A DNA stretch of 64,000 nucleotides from Pyxidicoccus sp. MSG2 (GCF_026626705.1 NZ_JAPNKC010000001.1:1612001-1676000), one strand, 5' to 3'; positions 45,497-54,000 are shown, counted from the first letter of the stretch. Notes: generated by a model not told the origin, from the sequence alone. Numbers and translations: made by a program.

Positions 45497-46678
45497 TCAC
45501 TCCGACCCGACGTCCCCCGTCGGTTCCCCGGAGTCCTCGCGCGCCACCTCCCGGGCCGTCCGGGCCCAGCGCCCGCGCAGTCGGGACTCGGAGGCCAGGG
45601 CTTCGTCCCAGGACGGCCCGTCGGGCAGCAGGCGCGGTGCGTGCTCCAGGACAAGCCGCTCCAGTGCCAGCTCCTCGCACAGCCTTCGCAGCCCCACCGT
45701 GTCCAGCCCGCACGCGGTGAGGTACGCCTCACGCCGGCCAGGCGCGACGCCCCGTGCGTCCCACCACGCGGCCTCCTCCGCGTCCACCTCGTCGGAGGTC
45801 GCCGTCAGCCCCAGTGTCCGCGCCTGCCCCGCGAGCAGCGCCCGGCGCAGACCCGCCTCGGCCATCTCCACCGCATCAGGGGCTTCGCGCAGCGCCTCCA
45901 GCACGCGCCCCGAGGGCACCGCGCCGCCGCGAACCTGCGTCACGTCATCCATCAACCGGCGACGACGCACGAGCGACGAGGGCGACTGTCGCGCTCCCAT
46001 CGAAGCCGGCGTCCCCGAAGCCGCCCACTCCGCCGCGGCCTGGACGCAGGCGATGGCGTCCAGCCGCTTCAGGTCCTCGGCACCCGCCGGGAACCACGCC
46101 TCCCAGGCTGCTCGCGTGGACTCCGTCCATCCTGGACGCACGCGCTCCAGTACGCGGGGCCAGGTGCGCTCCTGGTAGAAGAGGTCGTCCGCCGCCTGCA
46201 CCAGCGCACTCGCCGCGTCGCGCCCGAGCACCCGCGCCGCCCTCGCGCGCTCCGCCACGTGCCGCACGTTGACGAGCGGCACGGTGAGCGGCCGCCAGCC
46301 GTGCTCCGCGTCCGCGTGCAGCAGGGCGACCTCGGAGTCGTCCACCACCACTCCATCCCGGTACCACGCGAAGATGCGCCCCACGCCCACCATGCCGTGC
46401 GGTGCCAGCTCGGCGGCGCGCAGCGCTCCCATGCTCGCGCCGCCGAAGACGGCGACGCCCGCCTCCAGCGCCGCCAGGATTTCGTGGTGCCACACCGAAG
46501 GCTGCGCCTCGAAGACGCCGTCCACCAGGGCGATGGCCCGGGGCCGAAGGCTCAGCGCGCGCCACACGTCCCCCTGCCGCGCCGGAGGCAACACCGTGCA
46601 CGGAGCCAGCCGCCGCGCCTCGTCCGCCGGCAACGAGGGCCCCAGGAAGACCACCAGCGCGTCCGTTCGCCGCGTCAT
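45497..46678 (-). CDS. TfuA-like protein (YcaO partner)
   Basis: This 393-residue protein has the TfuA domain in its N-terminal half: ALVVFLGPSLPADEARRL, PPARQGDVWRAL, ALVDGVFEAQPSVWHHEI and VFGGASMGALRAAELAPHGMVGVGRIF. The first residues overlap the YcaO stop by four bases (ATGA). TfuA proteins partner YcaO enzymes in peptide backbone thioamidation (methyl-coenzyme M reductase in methanogens, thioamide RiPPs in bacteria), probably by delivering or activating sulfur. The helical C-terminal half (about 190-393) is an extension that I do not recognise. It should be soluble and cytoplasmic. Confidence 0.88.
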   Translation of the reverse strand: MTRRTDALVVFLGPSLPADEARRLAPCTVLPPARQGDVWRALSLRPRAIALVDGVFEAQPSVWHHEILAALEAGVAVFGGASMGALRAAELAPHGMVGVGRIFAWYRDGVVVDDSEVALLHADAEHGWRPLTVPLVNVRHVAERARAARVLGRDAASALVQAADDLFYQERTWPRVLERVRPGWTESTRAAWEAWFPAGAEDLKRLDAIACVQAAAEWAASGTPASMGARQSPSSLVRRRRLMDDVTQVRGGAVPSGRVLEALREAPDAVEMAEAGLRRALLAGQARTLGLTATSDEVDAEEAAWWDARGVAPGRREAYLTACGLDTVGLRRLCEELALERLVLEHAPRLLPDGPSWDEALASESRLRGRWARTAREVAREDSGEPTGDVGSE

Positions 46679-47844
46679 AGAAGCTCCGAGATGCGCATGC
46701 CCGGCACCACCACCCGCCGCACGTGCAGTCCGGTGACGGGCGAGTCCAGCTCCACCGCGGCCACTCGCGCGAAGCCGGCGCGCTTCAGCAGCTCCAGCAC
46801 GCGCCGCACCCTTCGCGCAGCCGGCGCCTTCGCGTGAGCACCGAGGTCCGGCATGTCCTCGGCCCGCCTTCTCGGGCGCACCTGCGCGCAGGCGTCCGCG
46901 AAGCCGCGCGCGGCCTCACGGTCCGTCGAGTCCACGTCCTCGCGCGCGCCGTGGATGTCCGTCAGTCGCGACTGGGCCGCCTCCAGCAGGGCCTTCAGGA
47001 GCGCCTCGTCCCGGCCCAGGGCACACGCATAACCCGCGGTGAGTGGAACGGGCCCTTCCTCCAAATCCACCAGCACCGCCGCGCCCACCGGCAGCCCCAC
47101 CGCGCCGGGCGTGCGCTTGGAAGGTGTGACGTCGAAGAGGTACACGCCGAAGCCCCGCTCCCGCAGCGTCTCCGCCAGCTTCGACGTGCGAGGCGCCGCC
47201 TCCAACAGCTCCGAGGGCCGCAGCAGGCGTTGCCGCACGCCTTCCTCCGTCCACCCCTCGGGCAGCGTCCGGGAGAGCTGGTCTCGCTCCGTCGCCTCCA
47301 GCAGCGCGTGCAGCAGGGCCTGTCCCGCGTCCAGATGTGCCCCGGAGCCGTTGCTCGTCCACGCCGCCGCCACCGGCCCCAACGCGGGCCCTTCCGGAGG
47401 AGGCACGTGGATGCCCTGCGCGGGCACCCACACCGAGCGCCCCGAGTTCAGCTCGGTGGCTTCACGCCAGGCGCAGCGCACTCCTTCTCCCCACAGACGT
47501 GGGGCCACGAGCGCGCCCGCGGAACCGAGCGACTCCGCGCCCCACAGGGAGCCCAGCCGGCCGTCCAGCTCCGACCGTGAGCCCCACATGAGCCGGCCCG
47601 GCATCACCGTCTCCGCCGCCCACAGCTCCGCTGTCTCCAGCAGCGCGCCCCACGAGGCGTCGGAGTACGTGAGGCCCTTGCCGTTGCACACCTGGAGCAC
47701 GTGGCCTCCGGGCCGCACGGCGCACGCCACTTCGACTCCGGTCCGGTCCAGTCCGGTGACACGCGCCACTCGCGTCACGCCCATGGCCCGGGCCAGCCGT
47801 CGGGGAAACTCCTGCGAGGAAAAGACGTCCTGGGTCGGCCGCAC
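46675..47844 (-). CDS. YcaO-like protein
   Basis: This 389-residue protein starts at GTG 47844. The YcaO ATP-binding Glu-rich motifs are visible: ALLETAELWAAE in the first conserved segment and ALLHALLEATERDQLSR in the second, with an A-rich helix LTAGYACALGRDEALLKALLEAAQSR that includes another Glu set. YcaO enzymes use ATP to activate backbone amides, making azolines, or thioamides when TfuA is present. Its stop overlaps the TfuA start (ATGA), so the two are made together. No precursor peptide gene was found within the flanking gaps; the substrate could be a cellular protein or a peptide encoded elsewhere. It follows the Imm11-SUFU gene on the same strand by 27 bases. Confidence 0.85.
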   Translation of the reverse strand: MRPTQDVFSSQEFPRRLARAMGVTRVARVTGLDRTGVEVACAVRPGGHVLQVCNGKGLTYSDASWGALLETAELWAAETVMPGRLMWGSRSELDGRLGSLWGAESLGSAGALVAPRLWGEGVRCAWREATELNSGRSVWVPAQGIHVPPPEGPALGPVAAAWTSNGSGAHLDAGQALLHALLEATERDQLSRTLPEGWTEEGVRQRLLRPSELLEAAPRTSKLAETLRERGFGVYLFDVTPSKRTPGAVGLPVGAAVLVDLEEGPVPLTAGYACALGRDEALLKALLEAAQSRLTDIHGAREDVDSTDREAARGFADACAQVRPRRRAEDMPDLGAHAKAPAARRVRRVLELLKRAGFARVAAVELDSPVTGLHVRRVVVPGMRISELL

Positions 47845-47871
47845 GGGCGCGGACCTTACCTTGAAACGCGC

Positions 47872-49125
47872 TCACACCACGGGCTTGCGCCACGAGCGGG
47901 ACAGATGGGGTGCGTCGCTCTCCTGGGCGAAACGGCGTGCCAGCTCCGCCGTCCCGCCGCGTCCCTGCGCGAGCATGAATGCGAGCTCCGACGGCAGGAG
48001 GGCCTTGATGGTGACGAGCAGCACCTCGCCCGCGGGCGTGGGGAACCGCCGGGGGAGTGTGCTCGACTCCATCCCCAGCAACACGGCGACGCGGCCTTCG
48101 CTCGTGACGAGCGGCTCGGGCATCGCGTCCCCGGAGACCTCCATCGACATGAGGCCCCGGTGCAGCCAGGTGCGCACGTTCTCGTGCTCCGCCACCTCGT
48201 CGGCCACCTCGCGCAGCAGGCGCAACTGCCAGCTCGCGCGAACCTCGGGGAGGGGTTCGTTCGTTTCGATGGCGAGCTCGAGACCGAACCCTGTCGTGAG
48301 CGCGTCACGGTCGATGAAGGGGTCCGAGAGGCCGTCGGTGACGAGGAGCGTGCTTCCCGACTCGCGATGGATGACCCGCCAGGCCTGGCGATGCCCCGGC
48401 CAGTCCGGGCCACTCGGGATGATGGGGATGATGGCGGCTTCTTCCAACCGCCCCATCGAGTTCCACGCCGCGTCGCGCGCCGTGTCCATCTGCTTCAGGC
48501 GGGCGCGGTGTCTCTGCTCCCAGGTGTCCTTCTCGCTCACGGCTAAGGAGTCAGGGCCGGTGACGTCCTCGAACTTCAGGCCCGTGACGCCCGCTCGCTC
48601 CAGTGCGTCCTTGATGTCCTCGGAAACGATGAGGGCCGCCGGCCAGCCCCAGGGACGAAAGACCTTCGCATCTCCGACCTGCGCAGGGTCGATGCGCATG
48701 CCGTGGACTGCGCTGTACTCGCCCACCTGCTCGGGCTCATCGTCCTCCGGAGTCCAGTGCTGCACCTCCGTGGATGCTTTCTCGTCGATGCACTTCACGA
48801 CGCGGAGCACGTTGAGGATGAAGTACTTCTGGGAGCGCGATTCGACGTCCACCGGGATGAGCTGAACCTGTCCAGGCGCCAGTTCCGCGAACACATTGGC
48901 AGCCTTTTCATCGACGACGGGAACGGCAGCTCCAGCCTCGGAGAAGCCCAAGGCCTGTCCCTGAACCGTGACGGGAATCCTGATGCATCCATCAATGTCA
49001 GCGCGCTCTCCTCGCCTGAAGGTCCAGATCCTGAGCCTCTGCCCCTGCGAATCGAGCGGCACTCCCAGCGCCCACTGGTCAGGCGGATAGACGTCATCCA
49101 GAAGTTCGAAGTACCTGGTGGACAT
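47872..49125 (-). CDS. Imm11 and suppressor-of-fused (SUFU) fused immunity-like protein
   Basis: This 417-residue protein starts at ATG 49125. Residues 1-190 match the Imm11 pattern: YFELLDDVYPPDQWALGVP, a DE-x-x-ST segment, and IDPAQVGDAKVFRPWGWPAALIVSEDIKDALE. Residues about 225-417 resemble the SUFU domain: LLVTDGLSDPF, FGLELAIET, VGTVAVLLG-type strand and GEVLLVTIKALLPSELAFML. Both domains are recurrent immunity modules in polymorphic toxin systems, and a natural fusion would give protection against two toxins. No toxin gene is adjacent, so it would be an orphan immunity protein. It is on the same strand as the YcaO-TfuA pair but no functional link is visible. Confidence 0.75.
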   Translation of the reverse strand: MSTRYFELLDDVYPPDQWALGVPLDSQGQRLRIWTFRRGERADIDGCIRIPVTVQGQALGFSEAGAAVPVVDEKAANVFAELAPGQVQLIPVDVESRSQKYFILNVLRVVKCIDEKASTEVQHWTPEDDEPEQVGEYSAVHGMRIDPAQVGDAKVFRPWGWPAALIVSEDIKDALERAGVTGLKFEDVTGPDSLAVSEKDTWEQRHRARLKQMDTARDAAWNSMGRLEEAAIIPIIPSGPDWPGHRQAWRVIHRESGSTLLVTDGLSDPFIDRDALTTGFGLELAIETNEPLPEVRASWQLRLLREVADEVAEHENVRTWLHRGLMSMEVSGDAMPEPLVTSEGRVAVLLGMESSTLPRRFPTPAGEVLLVTIKALLPSELAFMLAQGRGGTAELARRFAQESDAPHLSRSWRKPVV

Positions 49126-49293
49126 CAAGTGTTCCTCACGTCATCGACTGGCGGGGCAGCCGGCGCACTATCCGCCAGCACAGCGACCCCGGCCAGACAG
49201 GCCCCCACGTCGAGCAACCGGGGCAGCAGCGCCCCCATCGAAACGTGGTAGGGGTGAACCGAGCCTGGCCCCCCAGGAAGAGGACCCACCGGA

Positions 49294-49752
49294 ATGCTTG
49301 CCGTCGGAGACTCCGCGCCGGACTTCACCGCCACCGACTGTCACGGTGCGCCCCTGCACCTGTCCTCGCTGCGCGGCCGGCGCGTGGTCCTCTTCTTCTT
49401 CCCCAAGGCCTTCACCGTCGGCTGCACCATCGAGAACAGGGCCTTCCGGGACAACCACCAGCTCGTCAAGTCACTCGGCGCGGAGCTGGTGGGCGTGTCC
49501 GTGGACACGCAGCGCACGCAGTGCGAGTTCGCCGCGAAGGAGGACATCCACTTCGCCCTGCTCGGTGACGAGAACCGCGACATCAGCCGCGCCTATGACG
49601 TGCTCTGGCCCGTGCTCAACATCGACCGGCGCGTCACCTTCATCATCGCCCCCGACGGCCGCATCGAGCACGTCATCCGCCACGAGGTGCGCGTCTACCG
49701 CCACCTCGACGACGTGCTCCGCTACCTGCGCGCCAACCCCCTCGCCAGCTGA
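49294..49752 (+). CDS. Peroxiredoxin, BCP/PrxQ-type
   Basis: This 152-residue protein has the thioredoxin fold of peroxiredoxins with peroxidatic C44 in FFFPKAFTVGCTIENRAFRDN. The usual PxxxTxxC motif is replaced by KAFTVGCT, so the Pro of the classic motif is P37. There is no resolving Cys at the +5 position of the alpha2 helix, so it is probably 1-Cys or uses another thiol. It reduces peroxides in the cytoplasm. ATG 49294 is the family start. Confidence 0.88.
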   Translation: MLAVGDSAPDFTATDCHGAPLHLSSLRGRRVVLFFFPKAFTVGCTIENRAFRDNHQLVKSLGAELVGVSVDTQRTQCEFAAKEDIHFALLGDENRDISRAYDVLWPVLNIDRRVTFIIAPDGRIEHVIRHEVRVYRHLDDVLRYLRANPLAS

Positions 49753-49769
49753 GGGCCGGTGCGCGGGCC

Positions 49770-50348
49770 TCACTCCCAGGCGAAGTGGTACTCGCAGTGC
49801 GGCGCGCCCCGGGCGCGGCACAGCGGGTGGGTGGTGTTCACCGCGCGGCCACCGGACAGCTCGATGGCCCGCTCGTGCCAGCCGATAATCGTGAGGCAGT
49901 CCGTCTCCGTGACGTTCTCCGCCCCGAAGGTGCGCAACACCGCGCCGTGAGCGCCCGTCTGCTCGTACGTGCGCGAGCCCACCGCATAGTAGAAGCGGTA
50001 GATCTGCGGCGCCTGGCTGAGCAGGAACTGCGGGTCCCCGGGCCGCACGAAGACGTGCTGCGCCCCGTGGAGCGCCTCCTCGGCGGACGCGCGGCCCATG
50101 TCGATGAAGGCCCTGCGCTTGTCCTCCGGCGACATCACCTCCGCGATGGCCGTGTCCAGCCGCAGGTTCAACTCCAGCGGATACCAGGCGATGGGAAGAA
50201 TCATCTTCCGCAACAGCGCCTGGTCCTCCGGCGGAAGCCGCCGCAGCACCTCGTCCACCCGAACCTGCCCGCCGTGATGGCGCAGCATGTTCAGCCGGGA
50301 GATGAGCACTCCACCCTTGATGCGAGAGCTAGAGCCTTCCGTCACCAT
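49770..50348 (-). CDS. TIGR02265/DUF2378-like myxobacterial protein
   Basis: This 192-residue protein starts at ATG 50348. It contains PIAWYPLELNLRLDTAI, FVRPGDPQFLLSQAPQIYRFYYAVGSRTYEQTG and a Cys-rich ending NTTHPLCRARGAPHCEYHFAWE. The last pattern, C-x-A-x-G-x-x-x-C-x-Y, is like the heme/NO-binding and V4R-type small-ligand domains. This architecture is common in Myxococcales under the TIGR02265/DUF2378 label. The ligand is unknown. It is divergent from an ECF sigma operon, with a dyad at 50437-50454 between them. Confidence 0.65.
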   Translation of the reverse strand: MVTEGSSSRIKGGVLISRLNMLRHHGGQVRVDEVLRRLPPEDQALLRKMILPIAWYPLELNLRLDTAIAEVMSPEDKRRAFIDMGRASAEEALHGAQHVFVRPGDPQFLLSQAPQIYRFYYAVGSRTYEQTGAHGAVLRTFGAENVTETDCLTIIGWHERAIELSGGRAVNTTHPLCRARGAPHCEYHFAWE

Positions 50349-50436
50349 GCCCCGTCCGTGGTTGCAAGCAGTCAGGCATTCTGTCAGCGGGCCCGCGTCA
50401 CCAGCAACCCGGCACGGCACGATAGCCCCACCCAAC

Positions 50437-50454
50437 GTGCTGCAATTCCTGCAC
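50437..50454. promoter_or_regulatory. 18-bp dyad in the divergent region before the sigma factor gene
   Basis: GTGC-TGC-AATT-CCT-GCAC has perfect outer arms (GTGC/GCAC) and a self-complementary AATT centre. It lies 83 bases before the sigma factor GTG and 88 bases before the divergent gene's ATG. It could be an operator for either gene; no regulator is assigned. Confidence 0.35.
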
Positions 50455-50520
50455 AATCTGTAATCTCCGGCACCAACCGTATCGAAAATAACCTTCTGGG
50501 GGTCCGGGGGTTGGAGGGGT

Positions 50521-51162
50521 GTGAGTCCGGGAGACACAGGCGGGCGGGTGGTGGCGCTGCCTTCGCGCGGGGCCCGGCCGGGACTGGAGCGGGCCTCGGA
50601 CGAGGACTTGTGCCGGGCCTTCCTGGAGGGCGAGCCGGCGGCCTTCGAGGTGCTGGTGATGCGGCACCGCTCGCTCGTCTTCTCGCTGGTGCGGCGCTAC
50701 GTGTCGCGCCCCGAGGACGCGGCGGACCTGGCGCAGGCGGCCTTCCTGCGCGCTTTGGAGGCGTCACGCCGCGTCTTCTCGCGCTTCACGCCGACGGGCC
50801 CCGCGCCCTTCCGCGCGTGGCTGGTGCGCATCGCCATCAACCTGGCGAAGAACCATGCGCGCCAGGGCCAGCGGTGGCGGCCGGTGCTGGTGGAGGCGGG
50901 GCCGGAAGCGCTGGCGGTGGACCCGACGGAGTCCGCGCAGGAGGGGTTGGAGCGCGGTGAGCGCGAGCGTCAGGTGCGCGCCGCGGTGCTGGCCCTGTCC
51001 CGCCGCCAGCGCGAGGTGCTGACGCTGCGAATCGACGGCGGGCTGTCCTTCAAGGACATCGCCCAGACGCTGCGAATCACGGAGAACAACGCGAAGGTGC
51101 AGTTCCACCACGCGGTGAAGCGGTTGAAGACGCAGGTGGGCGTGCCCGAGGAGAAGAGTTGA
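50521..51162 (+). CDS. ECF-type RNA polymerase sigma factor
   Basis: This 213-residue protein starts at GTG 50521, preceded by GGAGG (short spacing). It has sigma region 2 (AAFEVLVMRHRSLVFSLVRRYVSRPEDAADLAQAAFLRAL) and region 4 (LSRRQREVLTLRIDGGLSFKDIAQTLRITENNAKVQFHHAVKRL), with a linker of about 50 residues and no regions 1 or 3, so it is a group IV (ECF) sigma factor. Its stop shares one base with the next gene's ATG (TGATG), which encodes the matching anti-sigma factor. It probably directs transcription of a stress regulon that includes its own operon. Confidence 0.9.
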   Translation: MSPGDTGGRVVALPSRGARPGLERASDEDLCRAFLEGEPAAFEVLVMRHRSLVFSLVRRYVSRPEDAADLAQAAFLRALEASRRVFSRFTPTGPAPFRAWLVRIAINLAKNHARQGQRWRPVLVEAGPEALAVDPTESAQEGLERGERERQVRAAVLALSRRQREVLTLRIDGGLSFKDIAQTLRITENNAKVQFHHAVKRLKTQVGVPEEKS

Positions 51163-51692
51163 TGGCCGCGTGCCCTGAATACGAGGTGCTGCTGGACGTG
51201 CACGCCACGGGAGGCCTGGAGACGGACGAGGCCGCCCGCGTCCAGGCCCATGTGAAGACGTGCGAGGGGTGCCGCGAGGCCCTCGCGTCCACGGTGGGCG
51301 TGCTCATGCTGGCGGAGCTGCCGCCCCTCTCGGCCGAGGAGAAGTCCGAGGTGCAGGAATTGCCCCGGCGCACCCTGTCCGCCTGGCGGCGGGACGCGCA
51401 GCACCGGGGCTTGAGGCGGCGGACGCTCGGCTCCATCGCGGCCGCGGCGGCGGTGGTGGCGCTGATGCTGCTGGTACCGGGCAGGCTCCAGGGCTTCCGG
51501 AATGGCACCGGCACGGTGACGACTCCGAACACCCCCTCGGCGTCCGTGGACGCCGAGGAGGTGGACGCGGAGACGATGGCCGCCATCGAGGCCTGGGCCG
51601 GCCTGGAGCCGCTCGACGAGGACCCGGACGCGCCGGACGACGGCGACGTCATGGACGAGGACATGGACTTCGACCTGGGAGAGACGCTGTGA
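51162..51692 (+). CDS. Zinc-finger anti-sigma factor (zf-HC2)
   Basis: This 176-residue protein starts at ATG 51162, which overlaps the sigma factor stop. The N-terminus has H30-x3-C34-x2-C37 in AHVKTCEGCREAL, the HC2 zinc-binding anti-sigma motif, and upstream C4. A hydrophobic helix at about 89-107 (LGSIAAAAAVVALMLLVP) makes it a single-pass inner-membrane protein with the sigma-binding part in the cytoplasm. The acidic Asp/Glu tail would be periplasmic. Release of the sigma by proteolysis or conformational change is the usual mechanism. Confidence 0.85.
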   Translation: MAACPEYEVLLDVHATGGLETDEAARVQAHVKTCEGCREALASTVGVLMLAELPPLSAEEKSEVQELPRRTLSAWRRDAQHRGLRRRTLGSIAAAAAVVALMLLVPGRLQGFRNGTGTVTTPNTPSASVDAEEVDAETMAAIEAWAGLEPLDEDPDAPDDGDVMDEDMDFDLGETL

Positions 51693-52219
51693 GGACGATG
51701 AAGCGGACGCGGACGGCGGCGCTGGCGCTGGTACTGCTGCCCTGGGTGGTGATGGCGGAGCCTGGCCGGGAGGACAAGGACAAGGACCGGGGTGCCCGCG
51801 ACGCGGAGCGCATCGAGCGCGTGGAGAAGCGCCAGCGGCTGCGACAGGTGCTGGAGCTCTCCGACGCGCTGGAATTGGACAACGCGCAGGCGCTGAAGAT
51901 GGAGGAGACGCTGCGCCGGTTCGACGAGCGGCGCCGCCCGCTGCGCGAGCAGGTGCGCGACGCCGTGCGCACCCTCCATCAGGCTGCCCGGGGAGACGCA
52001 GCGGCCCAGCCGCAGGTGGACGCGGCCGCCCAGCGCGCCTTCGAGGCACGGGAGCGCATCGCCTCGCTCGACAAGGAGATGTACCAGGCCCTGGCGAAGG
52101 AGCTTCCGCCGGCGAAGCGCGCGATGCTCGCCCTCACCCTCGCGCGCAGTGAGGGGAAGCTGAAGCTCGGCAAGTGGAAGCGCAACGGCGTCGTCCCGGA
52201 GCTGCCGCTCATCGACTGA
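51689..52219 (+). CDS. Periplasmic Spy/CpxP-like helical protein
   Basis: The GTG at 51689 overlaps the anti-sigma stop (GTGA) and has GGGAGAG 5 bases upstream, so I prefer it; the ATG at 51698 is possible. The 176-residue protein has a signal peptide ending VVMAEP. The mature part is one long, highly charged helical domain (RLRQVLELSDALELDNAQALKMEETLRRFDERRRPL...) resembling Spy/CpxP/ZraP envelope-stress proteins, though the LTxxQ motif is not obvious. As the third gene of a sigma-anti-sigma operon it may feed back envelope stress to the anti-sigma factor. Confidence 0.7.
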   Translation: MRTMKRTRTAALALVLLPWVVMAEPGREDKDKDRGARDAERIERVEKRQRLRQVLELSDALELDNAQALKMEETLRRFDERRRPLREQVRDAVRTLHQAARGDAAAQPQVDAAAQRAFEARERIASLDKEMYQALAKELPPAKRAMLALTLARSEGKLKLGKWKRNGVVPELPLID

Positions 52220-52227
52220 GCCGTCCC

Positions 52228-53208
52228 TCAGGGCGAGGGCTGCTCCGGGAGTGTGGCCGAGGCTTCCGGGGCGCGGCCCTCGTGCGGATGTTCGGGCAGG
52301 TACAGGGGCCGCTCCAGCCGCGCCCGGTCCCACCCGCCCAGGTCCGCGCAGGCGTCGTAGGTGCTCTGGAAGAAGTCGAGCAGCAAGGCCCTCGGATTCC
52401 CGGCGCGCCGGACGTCGTCGTAGGTCAGCAGGTACTCATTGAAGCCGCCCTGGTCATAGCGGGCCGCGGCGGGACGGACGCTCGCGGTGGAGTAGCCTTC
52501 TGGTTCCGGCGCGGCGTAGGAGTAGAAGGCGGCCCCCTTCGTCTCCGGGGTGCCCGGCCAGAAGCCGGCGCTGCACACCTCCTCGCAGTACGACTCGCGG
52601 GTGATGATGTCCGCGCCGGGACGCTCCGGCGCGAGGCGGCCGGAGAAGCGCGTCACCGCCAGGTCGAAGCCCCCCCAGAAGAAGTGGACCGGGCTGCACT
52701 TGCCGGTGAAGCGCGTCCGGAACTCCTCGAGGACGAGCGCCGACTGGAGCAGCGCCTGGAACCAGCGCTGCACGTACTCGGGCTGGTAGGTGGCGTGGTG
52801 CCGGTCCTCGCTGAAGCGGGTGGTGTCGTCGGGAATCTCGACGGGCACGTCCCAGATGCGCACCTCGACGCCGAGCGAGCGCAGCGTCGCCATGACGTCC
52901 CGGTAGAACTCCGCGACGGGCCGGGACTCCAGCGCGAGCACCCGCGTCTCTCCCCCGCTCGTGCGGAAGAGCAATTCGTGCCCGACGAAGTCGAAGTCCA
53001 CCTCGAAGCCGCCGCTGCCGTAGGGAATGAGCCCCGTCGTCAGCCCGCGCGCCATCACCCGGAACGTGACGTTCCACCAGTGGTTCTGCGGCGGCGTGAG
53101 CGCGAGCTTCACCTTCCCCAGGATTTGCGTGTACCGATGCAGCGTGGCCTGGCTGTCCCGCCAGGCCTCCAGCGGCAGTTCCGGCCAGGCCGCTTCCCGA
53201 GTGTCCAT
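52228..53208 (-). CDS. DUF5996 family protein
   Basis: This 326-residue protein starts at ATG 53208. The opening WPELPLEAWRDSQATLHRYTQILGKVKLALTPPQNHWWNVTF is the characteristic first block of DUF5996 proteins, followed by GGFEVDFDFVGHELLFRTS, HHFFWGGFDLAVTRFSGR-like (reads VHFFWGGFDLAVTRF) and the C-terminal GGFNEYLLTYDDVR. No signal peptide or membrane segment. Function is unknown. It converges on the Spy-like gene. Confidence 0.85.
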   Translation of the reverse strand: MDTREAAWPELPLEAWRDSQATLHRYTQILGKVKLALTPPQNHWWNVTFRVMARGLTTGLIPYGSGGFEVDFDFVGHELLFRTSGGETRVLALESRPVAEFYRDVMATLRSLGVEVRIWDVPVEIPDDTTRFSEDRHHATYQPEYVQRWFQALLQSALVLEEFRTRFTGKCSPVHFFWGGFDLAVTRFSGRLAPERPGADIITRESYCEEVCSAGFWPGTPETKGAAFYSYAAPEPEGYSTASVRPAAARYDQGGFNEYLLTYDDVRRAGNPRALLLDFFQSTYDACADLGGWDRARLERPLYLPEHPHEGRAPEASATLPEQPSP

Positions 53209-53391
53209 GGAGCCCCTCCACAGGCCAGGTTCGCCTTGAGGATGGGGGCGGGGCCCGCGCCGGTGCCACGCGGAAGGCGAAGGCCGCACGGCATGAGGAC
53301 GGGAAGCGGAGCGTCAGGCCCCGCGAGCCCCCATGCGTGCGGCCGGGTGCAGCCAGCGGACGGCTCCTCGCCGCCCGCCTCCAGAGAAGGG

Positions 53392-54000
53392 CTACTTCTG
53401 CGAGAGCGCGCCGTCCAGGGCCGTCTTCAGCTCGGCGCTGTCGGGCGTCACCGAGCTCGGGAAGGCGGCCTTCACCTGGCCGTCCTTGCCCACCACGTAC
53501 TTGTGGAAGTTCCACTTGGGCGCGGGGTGGTTGCGCGAGAGGAACTCGTAGACGGGGGACTGGCCCTCGCCCTTCGTCTTCACCTTCTCGAACATGGGGA
53601 AGGTGATCTTGTAGCGCAGCTCGCAGAACTTCTTGATTTCCGCCGCGCTGCCCGGCTCCTGGCCGCCGAAGTCGTTGGAGGGGAAGCCCACCACCACGAC
53701 GCCCTTGTCCTTGTACTCCTGGTACAGCTTCTCCAGGCCCGCGTACTGCGGCGTGTAGCCGCACTCGGAGGCGGTGTTCACCACCAGGACGACCTTGCCC
53801 TGGAAGTCGGACAGCTTCTCCGACGTGCCGTCCAGGCGATTGGCGGAGAGGTCGTGCAGGGACATGGGCTTCTTCTCGCTCTGGGGCTCGGCCTTGGCGG
53901 CCGGAGGCGGCGTGGGGGTGGACTTCGCGGGCTTGTTCTCGGCGAGCGCCGGGGTGACGGCGAGCGCCGCGACAAGGGACAGGGTGTGGAGGGTTCGCAT
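53392..54000 (-). CDS. Exported glutathione peroxidase (Cys type)
   Basis: This 202-residue protein has a signal peptide (MRTLHTLSLVAALAVTPALA), a Pro/Lys linker, and a glutathione peroxidase domain. Catalytic C80 is in NTASECGYTPQY, with Q114 in FPSNDFGGQEPG and W163-N164 in PKWNFHKY completing the tetrad; Cys is used instead of selenocysteine. The signal peptide predicts a periplasmic enzyme, which is less common than the cytoplasmic form, and it probably uses thioredoxin-like donors. It lies 34 bases after the UvrA stop on the same strand. Confidence 0.92.
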   Translation of the reverse strand: MRTLHTLSLVAALAVTPALAENKPAKSTPTPPPAAKAEPQSEKKPMSLHDLSANRLDGTSEKLSDFQGKVVLVVNTASECGYTPQYAGLEKLYQEYKDKGVVVVGFPSNDFGGQEPGSAAEIKKFCELRYKITFPMFEKVKTKGEGQSPVYEFLSRNHPAPKWNFHKYVVGKDGQVKAAFPSSVTPDSAELKTALDGALSQK

